Source: Pandoraea horticolens (GTDB lineage Bacteria; Pseudomonadota; Gammaproteobacteria; Burkholderiales; Burkholderiaceae). Taken from it: a stretch of 64,000 bases of DNA. Every line of letters starts with the position of its first letter. The first letter of the stretch is position 1. The stretch lies in contig NZ_CABPSM010000003.1 in the NCBI RefSeq assembly GCF_902459555.1, positions 186,001 to 250,000 of the forward strand, written 5' to 3'. Made by a program: the position numbers and the translations under genes. Below are positions 37,751 to 44,634 of this stretch, piece after piece. The notes beneath the pieces are model-generated. The model worked only from the letters and a program-made list of their open reading frames with translations. It was not told the origin of the DNA and searched no databases.

Positions 37751-39410
37751 TGTCGTTCGCCGCCTGCGCCGCGGGCTTTCCCGTGCGCTTCAGGGGGGGC
37801 ATCCCGATGTGCCTTCCGGCGCATTTTCCGAAACTTCCGTCCCGGCCGATGGGCCGATGTATGCCATGTCCCGAGCCCTGAATCGTCAAGTCTCCACCGT
37901 TCGTTCTCATGCGGGAACCGCCGCGGCAGCGGGGCAAGGGCGCGGCGTGGCGGCATCTGTGCGCGCGCGCCGTACGGCGACATTCCTGGCCGCGAGCGCT
38001 GTGCTATGGCTCGCGGGCTGCGCTGTGGGGCCGGACTATGTGCGCCCGGACGTCGATGCGCCGGCCGCGTTCAAGGAAACCGGCGACTGGAAGCTCGCCG
38101 AGCCCAGCGACGCGGTGTCGAAGGGCGAGTGGTGGGCGATCTATCAGGACCCGGTGCTCTCTGAATTGATGGCGCAGGTCGACGTCAACAACCAGAACAT
38201 CAAGGTTGCCGAGGCCAACTACCGCCAGGCACTGGCTGTGGCCTCGCAAGCCCGTTCGGCCTTCTTCCCGACGATTGGTGCGGATGCGAGCCTCACGCGT
38301 GCCAGCTCGCGTGTGAGCAGCACGGCGGTGAGCGGATCGGGCGTGGGCGGCATCTCGAACAGCTACAGCCTGTCGGGTACGGCGAGCTGGGAGCCGGACA
38401 TCTGGGGCAGCGTGCGGCGCTCGGTCGAGGCCGGTAACGCCAGCGCCGAGGCGAGTGCGGCCGATCTGGCCAATGCACGTCTGTCGGCGCAGGCGCTGCT
38501 CGCGCAGAATTACTTCGACCTGCGGGTGACGGATGCACAGAAAGCGTTGCTGGATCGCACGGTCGCTACCTATGAGGAGACGCTCAAGCTGACGCAGAAC
38601 CAATACGCAGTCGGCGTGGCGCAGCGCTCGGACGTGATTCAGGCGCAAACGCAATTGCAATCGGCGCAGGCGTCTGCGATCGATATCGAGGTGACGCGGG
38701 CGCAACTGGAGCACGCGATTGCGCTGCTCGTCGGCAAGGCTCCGGCGGCGTTCGCGCTGACGGTCGCGCCATTGCACGCCGCATTGCCGCCGGTGCCGGT
38801 GAGCTTGCCGTCGACATTGCTGGAGCGCCGGCCCGACATTGCGGCGGCAGAGCGGTCGGTGGCGGCGGCCAACGCGAAGATCGGTGTGGCCAAGGCCGCC
38901 TTTTTCCCGACGCTCTCGCTCGCGGCGACGGGCGGTCTCCAGAGCAGCAGCTTCGCCAACTGGCTGACGCTACCGAGCCGCTTCTGGTCGGTTGGTCCCG
39001 CGCTGGCGGCTACGCTCTTCGACGGCGGCTTGCGCCGCGCGCAAACCGACGCGGCCATTGCTGCCTACGACGCGCAGGTCGCGACCTACCGTCAGACCGT
39101 ACTGAGCGCGTTCCAGTCGGTCGAGGACAATCTCGCCGCGCTGAACTATCTCGGGCGAGAGTCCGTCGTGCAAAACCAGGCCGTGCAGTCGTCACGCGAA
39201 GCGCTGCAACTGATCCTCAATCAGTACAAGGCGGGTACGGTCAGTTTTCAGAACGTGTTGACCGCGCAGGCGACTGCGTACACCACGGAGCGCACGGCGT
39301 TGACGATCCTCGGTCGTCAATTCACGGCAAACGTACTGCTCGTGACGGCTCTTGGCGGTGGCTGGCACGGATTGCCGACCGAGGGCGCGAACCGTGGCGC
39401 ACAAGATTGA
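37743..39410 (+). CDS. Outer membrane efflux lipoprotein of the RND operon (OpmB/NodT-type)
   Basis: The GTG start was chosen because GGGGAGG lies seven bases upstream and the gene overlaps the mdtC stop by eight bases. This gives 555 residues, but the lipobox LAGC (in [13 protein letters not shown]) then sits near residue 93, so a later start such as the GTG before RARRTATFL is possible. The rest is a standard NodT channel, with the repeat [19 protein letters not shown] and long helical hairpins. It is lipid-anchored in the outer membrane and completes the MuxABC-OpmB-type pump. The translation start needs proteomic evidence. Confidence 0.85.
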   Translation: MADVVRRLRRGLSRALQGGHPDVPSGAFSETSVPADGPMYAMSRALNRQVSTVRSHAGTAAAAGQGRGVAASVRARRTATFLAASAVLWLAGCAVGPDYVRPDVDAPAAFKETGDWKLAEPSDAVSKGEWWAIYQDPVLSELMAQVDVNNQNIKVAEANYRQALAVASQARSAFFPTIGADASLTRASSRVSSTAVSGSGVGGISNSYSLSGTASWEPDIWGSVRRSVEAGNASAEASAADLANARLSAQALLAQNYFDLRVTDAQKALLDRTVATYEETLKLTQNQYAVGVAQRSDVIQAQTQLQSAQASAIDIEVTRAQLEHAIALLVGKAPAAFALTVAPLHAALPPVPVSLPSTLLERRPDIAAAERSVAAANAKIGVAKAAFFPTLSLAATGGLQSSSFANWLTLPSRFWSVGPALAATLFDGGLRRAQTDAAIAAYDAQVATYRQTVLSAFQSVEDNLAALNYLGRESVVQNQAVQSSREALQLILNQYKAGTVSFQNVLTAQATAYTTERTALTILGRQFTANVLLVTALGGGWHGLPTEGANRGAQD

Positions 39411-39528
39411 TGCGCCGGCTGGGCACCCTCATCGCTGGCCGGTCGCGTTCGCCTTCGACCGGCAAGCGCTGCGCACCTCATGTCGTCCGGCTACGCATTT
39501 TCCGGCGCTCGCAACGCGTGGATCACTA

Positions 39529-39568
39529 AGCGTGGCTAACAAAACCATGTCATCCGACATCTGGGGGA
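39529..39568 (+). repeat. Left copy of a perfect 40-bp inverted repeat bounding the O-acetylation islet
   Basis: This 40-bp stretch matches the reverse complement of 43526-43565 base for base. It starts AGCGTGGCTAAC and ends CATCTGGGGGA. The sequence outside and inside it does not continue to match, so the two copies are bounded repeats rather than part of a longer duplication. It lies in the gene-free 262 bp between the efflux lipoprotein gene and the islet. It is probably the end of a mobile element. Confidence 0.9.
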
Positions 39569-39672
39569 CATCGTCAACCGCCGGATTGTTGAACTGTATT
39601 CTGTGGCCCACAGTGTGCTGAGACCTCAGCGTCCTGCAACCGCGTTAAACGCCTGGCGCGCTGTAGGGCTTT

Positions 39673-40869
39673 TCAATTTCTGCAAAGCGCCACCATATTC
39701 TTCGGTGGGCTATTGCCAAGGGTTTTGATATTTCGTTGGACAATCTGCAAGGCAACCACAGTGGGCTTGCGTCGGCGAACTTCATCGCCGTCGATATCTC
39801 GTCCAAGATACGTCCACGTGTTGGCGAAGTCTTCGGCGATGAACTGCATGAGCTCGCCACTGAATGAGTCTTTGTAGAGCAGAAGTCTCCCGTGTCCGGA
39901 GCGGTTCTCGCTGAATACCGAGTCGTTGCGTTGAGGCGCGTCTACTGGAGCGCCCACCCATTGGGAAAGCCTCGGCGTGCGCTTCTCAAAGTGGGTGTTG
40001 ACGTCTTTGAAGTATCCTGGGAGAGACAGCAAAGAGACGGCGATGTCCCCCTGGTCGAACGGCGATTGCGTGACTGTCCAGGCGTCCAAGGTCGCCGCCG
40101 GGGCTGACGGAATGATGCCGTCCCGTGCGAACCGATTGGCCACCGCCTGGTAGCCATAGAACGCCCCTAGGGAATTCCAGTGCGTATCCGTACGCTTGTA
40201 CATTTCGTATGGTGAAGTCCGCTTTGCGTCTACTAGGGCGGGTCTGAGATCCACTAGACGGAGTTCCGCGAGTTCGACCTTGAGATAGTCGACTAGCTGG
40301 TCCAACTGCGTGGTGACGCCGGCACGTACGCGAACGCCAAGTTGTTCTGGGTAGACATACTGTTTATCTGGCGCCACGATGAAATAGAACGGAATGCTGC
40401 ATGCCGCCAATGCCTTTTGCGTAACGCGCAGATTCTCGGTGATTTCGCGTAACTGCCCCTGCGAGAGTGGATCCTTGCCCTGCAGATCAGCAAAATGAGG
40501 CTGGCCGGGCACGTAGTATTGATCGTAGAAAAGCCACTGGTTAGGGCCAACGACGACATCCTGGTTCGTTGGAGATCCGGTGCGTGCCATCTGGAGCCAC
40601 GACCCGTAATACACTAGTGCGTCACGCATGCCGAAGCGATCGCTGAACCAGCGCTCGAGCCGCTGCAGCGAATGAAGCGACAAGTCGGGGAGGGGTTCCA
40701 GTACTCGGTTTTCGTGAAGCGGGGCGGGGGTGAAACTGGCGCGACCAAACCAGGCAATGGGGAGCGCGATAAGCGCGAAGAATACGAGCGGCACGGCCGC
40801 TCGGTTCAACTTCCTGAGCCATGTGTAGGACCGTTGTGCCCGTCGGCGAAGTTCTGCGTTTTCAAGCAT
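39673..40869 (-). CDS. AlgX/AlgJ-like SGNH-type O-acetyltransferase
   Basis: The 398-residue protein has one N-terminal membrane anchor (about residues 27-40). Its periplasmic domain carries AlgX/AlgJ catalytic residues: Asp228 and His230 in RTDTHWNS and Ser335 in LYKDSFSGEL. It takes acetyl groups passed by the membrane-bound O-acyltransferase encoded just upstream and places them on an exopolysaccharide or other envelope polymer. The gene follows that partner after six bases. The sequence is visibly lower in GC than the flanking genes. No polymer biosynthesis gene is in the window, so the acceptor is unknown. Confidence 0.85.
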   Translation of the reverse strand: MLENAELRRRAQRSYTWLRKLNRAAVPLVFFALIALPIAWFGRASFTPAPLHENRVLEPLPDLSLHSLQRLERWFSDRFGMRDALVYYGSWLQMARTGSPTNQDVVVGPNQWLFYDQYYVPGQPHFADLQGKDPLSQGQLREITENLRVTQKALAACSIPFYFIVAPDKQYVYPEQLGVRVRAGVTTQLDQLVDYLKVELAELRLVDLRPALVDAKRTSPYEMYKRTDTHWNSLGAFYGYQAVANRFARDGIIPSAPAATLDAWTVTQSPFDQGDIAVSLLSLPGYFKDVNTHFEKRTPRLSQWVGAPVDAPQRNDSVFSENRSGHGRLLLYKDSFSGELMQFIAEDFANTWTYLGRDIDGDEVRRRKPTVVALQIVQRNIKTLGNSPPKNMVALCRN

Positions 40870-40875
40870 GTCGGA

Positions 40876-42306
40876 TCAGAAGCGGAAGTAAATGAACGGG
40901 TTGTACTGCCCGAGTGCGATCGACATAGCTGCAAAGATTAGCGCAGGCGCAACAAATGCTGCCGCCACGAAGCCGTCGACGTTGCGCGCGAGGAGCCAAT
41001 TGCGGACCGGCGCGAAGCGTTCAAGTGCCCAAGGGTAGAAGCCAGCCGCCAACACGACGGCGGTCGGTATAAGCCAACCAAGGTGAGTAGAAAAGAGCAT
41101 CGACACGGTTACTGAAGGTTCGGTAGCCGTTGGCATGCCGACGAGCGCACCGAAGTAGTTGAGGGCGTGCGCGGTGGTGTCGCTTCTAAACAGCACCCAC
41201 GTCAACATGAAAGCCAGAACGACGTAGCCGTGGCGAGCCCATCGCCAGACCCCGGATCTCGAAACGACGTTCGATGGCACGATCTTTTCCAGTGTCAGAA
41301 AGGTACCGTGCGCGGCCCCCCAAAGCAGGAAATTCCAAGTTGCGCCGTGCCAGAATCCAGTGAGAAGGAAGACGATCCAGAGGTTGCGCAGCGTTCTGCG
41401 GGCGCCGTCTTTATTACCACCGAGCGGGATGTACACGTAGTCACGGAACCACGTCGACAGGGAGATGTGCCACCTGCGCCAGAAATCTTGCATCGACTCG
41501 GCGGCATACGGGTAATTGAAGTTCTCGGGAAACCGGAAGCCAAACATGCGCGCAAGTCCAATGGCCATGTCGGAATACCCAGAGAAATCAAAGTAGATCT
41601 GCAGCGTGTAGCACAGGAGGGAAAACCAGGCGACGGACGCGGACAATTCGCCGGTCGGCACGCTAAAGCCCGCGTCGGCCACGATCGCGAGCTGATTGGC
41701 GATAAGCACCTTTTTCGCGAGACCCATCGTGAAGCGCAGCGCCCCGGCAGACACATCGTCGAGGCGGGCCACGCGTGCCCGTAGTTGCGACTGGATGTCT
41801 TTGTATCGGATGATCGGGCCTGCGACCAGTTGGGGAAACAGCGTGATGTACAGACAGTAGTCGACGATGCTTCGATTCGGCCGTGCGTTTCTCCGATAGA
41901 TGTCGACCAGGTATGAGATCGCGTGGAAGGTGTAGAACGAAATGCCAATGGGCAAAGGCAGTGGTCGCAGCACGAGTGGGGCCACACCAAACGGGGACAA
42001 AATCGCGTTCAGATTGCCAACGATGAAAGCAGCATACTTGAACACGCCCAATATGAAGAGGTTGATGGCCACGCCCCACCCAACCATTCTCAGCCGATTC
42101 TTTGCCCGATCGATGCTGATGGCCAAACGGAAGTTGACTCCGATGGAGACGATCATCAAGATCAAGAAGCGAGGTTCGCCCCAGGCATAGAAGACGATAC
42201 TAGCCAGCGCGAGCGTGAAATTGCGCCACGGACGGGGCGTCAAGAAGTACGCGGCCAAAGTGATTGGGAGAAATAATCCCAAAAAGGCGATGCTGCTGAA
42301 AACCAC
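40876..42306 (-). CDS. AlgI-type MBOAT O-acyltransferase
   Basis: I place the start at the GTG giving MVFSSIAFLGLFLP, because that is the classic AlgI beginning and AGAGGA lies eight bases upstream; the ATG three codons earlier touches the Shine-Dalgarno. The 476-residue protein has about 11 hydrophobic helices. The MBOAT signature has FWRRWHISLSTWFRDYVYIPLGG and the active-site His in LTGFWHGATWNF. It moves acetyl groups from a cytoplasmic donor across the inner membrane for the SGNH partner. It lies inside the 40-bp inverted-repeat islet. Confidence 0.9.
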   Translation of the reverse strand: MVFSSIAFLGLFLPITLAAYFLTPRPWRNFTLALASIVFYAWGEPRFLILMIVSIGVNFRLAISIDRAKNRLRMVGWGVAINLFILGVFKYAAFIVGNLNAILSPFGVAPLVLRPLPLPIGISFYTFHAISYLVDIYRRNARPNRSIVDYCLYITLFPQLVAGPIIRYKDIQSQLRARVARLDDVSAGALRFTMGLAKKVLIANQLAIVADAGFSVPTGELSASVAWFSLLCYTLQIYFDFSGYSDMAIGLARMFGFRFPENFNYPYAAESMQDFWRRWHISLSTWFRDYVYIPLGGNKDGARRTLRNLWIVFLLTGFWHGATWNFLLWGAAHGTFLTLEKIVPSNVVSRSGVWRWARHGYVVLAFMLTWVLFRSDTTAHALNYFGALVGMPTATEPSVTVSMLFSTHLGWLIPTAVVLAAGFYPWALERFAPVRNWLLARNVDGFVAAAFVAPALIFAAMSIALGQYNPFIYFRF

Positions 42307-42664
42307 GGGGGACATCCTCTGGATTTATTGATCTGGTCCAAGCACGCGTGCTAAATGTGGACGTGATCTTCTACTAATGCCGTACACGTTCGGGCCGTAT
42401 TGTAATGCGTGCCACTGCGATGCCGGAAGTCGACGCAGGCGTCCGAACGATAGTTGGCTGTCAGCCAGAGAGGGGGGCGCAGGGCCGCTTTGTTGGCGTT
42501 TGCGATGTGGCGTGTGCCGCAAACGCCCAGTCCAAGAATCCGTTGATGGAATCCTTCACGGGGATATCACAACGTGGAAGGAAGATTCGCGCCAGTCTCC
42601 ATCCGTATTATGATGTTCGAGGCTGGTCGGCAGGGGGCTGGCCCCCAATCAAAATTTCATTGAC
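42307..42664. other. 358-bp gap between divergent islet genes
   Basis: The AlgI-type gene and the FMN reductase gene are transcribed away from each other. No supported gene is present. A short hairpin GGGGGC-TG-GCCCCC (42633-42646) lies just before the FMN reductase start; its two-base loop makes it doubtful as a true RNA structure. Confidence 0.4.
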
Positions 42665-43270
42665 ATGAAACTCTTGGCTATTTCCGGTAGCTCACGCCGG
42701 AACTCCACCAATACTGCGTTGCTGATGGCGATGAAGGGCTTCGTCCCGGCCGACGTCAAGCTATCTGTTTTTCATCGCCTGGACACCTTGCCCGTCTTCT
42801 CACCTGACTCGGAGGGAAACAAGACACCGCCGCAAGTCATCGAGTTTCTGGAACTCGTATCAGCTTCCGACGGCATCATCATCTCGAGTCCCGAGTATGC
42901 AAGAGCGATTCCAGGTGGACTGAAAAATGCAATCGACTGGATGGTTTCTCGATTTGAAGCCGTTGGAAAGCCCATAGCGCTTGCACACGCATCTCATCGC
43001 GGCGAAGAGATGCTGGCATCTCTGCGGCTTGTACTTTCGACCGTTAGTGACGGCTTCCTTGAACCCCTGTTCCTGCGGGTCCCGCTCATCGGTAAATCTC
43101 CGGAGGAGATAGCCGATATGCTGTCTCTACGCGGGTATGGGTCACAAATATCGGCGTTCTTGTCTAACTTCGTAGAAGCAATCCGTCTAAATCACGGCGA
43201 ACAGGCTGGTTCCCTTGATTCAGATGCTGAGGGGGTATTCGCGACAACGAAGGTGCTCAATGAATCGTGA
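42665..43270 (+). CDS. NADPH-dependent FMN reductase (NAD(P)H-dependent oxidoreductase)
   Basis: The 201-residue flavodoxin-like protein starts with GSSRRNST (residues 8-15), the FMN phosphate-binding loop, and has SPEYARAIPGGLKNAIDWM, the characteristic FMN reductase block. It reduces FMN or quinone-like substrates with NADPH. It is inside the inverted-repeat islet and its last codons overlap the edge of an IS5-family remnant on the other strand. GC is lower than in neighbouring core genes. Its link with O-acetylation is not obvious. Confidence 0.85.
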   Translation: MKLLAISGSSRRNSTNTALLMAMKGFVPADVKLSVFHRLDTLPVFSPDSEGNKTPPQVIEFLELVSASDGIIISSPEYARAIPGGLKNAIDWMVSRFEAVGKPIALAHASHRGEEMLASLRLVLSTVSDGFLEPLFLRVPLIGKSPEEIADMLSLRGYGSQISAFLSNFVEAIRLNHGEQAGSLDSDAEGVFATTKVLNES

Positions 43271-43499
43271 GCAGACGATGGCGCAAACCAACGAAAGCAG
43301 TGCCTGATGGGTATTGAGACTTCGTTCGAACCGGATGCGCAGCTTTCCAAAACCGGTCAACTAGGCCTGTGAACAACACGAACAGAATGCCGTTCGACAC
43401 AGCACGGTCACCAACGTGTGGCCGCCCGCCGTTGGGCGAGTGGCTTTGTGTTGGCAGCAACGGCTCGAGCGTTTCCCGCAACGCCTTCTCTGATTCGTC
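43257..43499 (-). pseudogene. IS5-family transposase remnant with internal deletion
   Basis: On the minus strand, one frame beginning at 43499 reads an IS5-type N-terminus (ALRETLEPLLPTQSHSPNGG, then RAVSNGILFVLFTG). After about 43360 the frame loses the match, but a second frame reads an IS5-type C-terminus (FGKLRIRFERSLNTHQALLS, then LVCAIVCSRFIE). The catalytic middle is missing. Thus the transposase lost its DDE core by deletion with a frameshift. A 40-bp inverted repeat copy lies 27 bp upstream. Confidence 0.7.
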
Positions 43500-43525
43500 T
43501 TATTGTCATCCACTTTCAAACGTAT

Positions 43526-43565
43526 TCCCCCAGATGTCGGATGACATGGTTTTGTTAGCCACGCT
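43526..43565 (-). repeat. Right copy of the perfect 40-bp inverted repeat
   Basis: This is the reverse complement of 39529-39568 with no mismatch over 40 bp. It lies directly next to the IS5-family remnant, so it may be the end of that element, with the distant copy being the trace of a second copy in opposite orientation. Confidence 0.9.
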
Positions 43566-43953
43566 AAATCCGATCCCGGTGTTTAAGGTAATTCCGAACT
43601 TCACAATCGGAATGCCGGAAACGCCTGCTGTAAATCCTCCCAATGCCGGTGACGCGAGTAGCACGAACTGCCACGTCATGCGGCTAAGCAATTTCACCTC
43701 TGAGCGAGTCCCGTCAAGCAGTTAGGTGGCAGTGCCCGCTCTATCGGGCAGCATGCGGGCGTCGCGCCCATTGACCACACCGCGTGGCAAGAATGCCCGC
43801 CCGAATCGACTATGTGACGTTTCCCATCCAGTCGGCATGATCCCTTTTTGCCAGAATGAACGCGCTTCGATGCGATGACAGGCGCGAAGCACCGTACGCG
43901 CATTGCGGCGGTGACGGTGCTGTCAGATGACGAAAAAAGAGAGGGGGGCAACG
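43566..43953. other. Gene-poor gap after the islet
   Basis: About 390 bp separate the repeat from the RcsB-like gene. A small minus-strand frame (ending at 43506 and starting at 43697) reads a 63-residue hydrophobic peptide through the repeat, but it has no clear Shine-Dalgarno or family match. No other gene is supported. Confidence 0.35.
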
Positions 43954-44592
43954 ATGACGATCAATGTCGTGGTCGCAGATGACCATCCGATTGTGCGTTA
44001 TGGAATACGACGTTTGCTCGAAGAGCGGGAAATGATCCATCTGGTCGGCGAGGCGGGCAATTCGTCGGAACTCGTGAATTTGCTGGCCAAGGCGCCCTGC
44101 GACATTCTGGTGACCGATTTCTCTATGCCGGGGGGGAACTTCAAGGACGGGCTTTTTCTTATCGGTTACGTGCGCCGGTATTTTCCCAACATCAAGATCA
44201 TCGTCGTCACGATGCTCGAAAACCTGGCGATTCTTCGCGGCATGCTCAAGCTTGGGGTGCATTCGATTCTCTCGAAGCTCGACGAGCAGAGTTCGATTGC
44301 CGACATCGTTTGTGTGGTGGCGGACGGCAGCCGATACATTCCGGCGGGGCTGGCGACAAGGCTGCACGACTCGGTGGTCGACGACACCGAGATCGACGCG
44401 TCGAAACTCTCGGGCCGCGAGGTGGAGGTAGTGCGGCTGTTCGTCTCCGGCCTCACGATCAGCGAAATTGCGTTCCAGCTCAGCCGTAGTGTGAAGACGG
44501 TCAGTTCGCAGAAAACCAACGCCATGCGCAAGCTCGGGCTGGACCGTGACGTCGATCTATATCACTACGCCACGCGCACTGGCATTACCTGA
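43954..44592 (+). CDS. RcsB/NarL-type response regulator
   Basis: The start was set at MTINVVVADD because GAGGGGGG lies about eight bases before it; an ATG nine codons upstream is open. The 212-residue protein has receiver residues near Asp9-Asp10 with phosphoacceptor Asp55 in LVTDFSMPGG. The C-terminal LuxR-type helix-turn-helix is LSGREVEVVRLFVSGLTISE. It resembles RcsB or BvgA-type regulators. No kinase is adjacent. It is convergent with the FUSC gene. Confidence 0.9.
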   Translation: MTINVVVADDHPIVRYGIRRLLEEREMIHLVGEAGNSSELVNLLAKAPCDILVTDFSMPGGNFKDGLFLIGYVRRYFPNIKIIVVTMLENLAILRGMLKLGVHSILSKLDEQSSIADIVCVVADGSRYIPAGLATRLHDSVVDDTEIDASKLSGREVEVVRLFVSGLTISEIAFQLSRSVKTVSSQKTNAMRKLGLDRDVDLYHYATRTGIT

Positions 44593-44599
44593 GGGATGG

Positions 44600-44634
44600 C
44601 TGCCGGCCGGATGCCCCAAGTATCAGGCCGGCAG
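44600..44634. terminator. Hairpin between the convergent RcsB-like and FUSC genes
   Basis: A perfect 9-bp stem (44600-44608 with 44626-44634) overlaps the FUSC stop codon in the 30-bp convergent gap. No T run is present, so it is a possible shared terminator. Confidence 0.4.

Noticed and set aside
42377-42613. Small frames in the gap between the AlgI-type and FMN reductase genes
   Set aside because: Cys-rich translation with no ribosome site and no family match.
42633-42646. Hairpin GGGGGC-TG-GCCCCC before the FMN reductase gene
   Set aside because: A two-base loop cannot form as drawn and there is no T run, so it is not a terminator.
43694-43951. Minus-strand frame before the RcsB-like gene
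   Set aside because: No initiation signal or family similarity, and it overlaps the leader of the response regulator.
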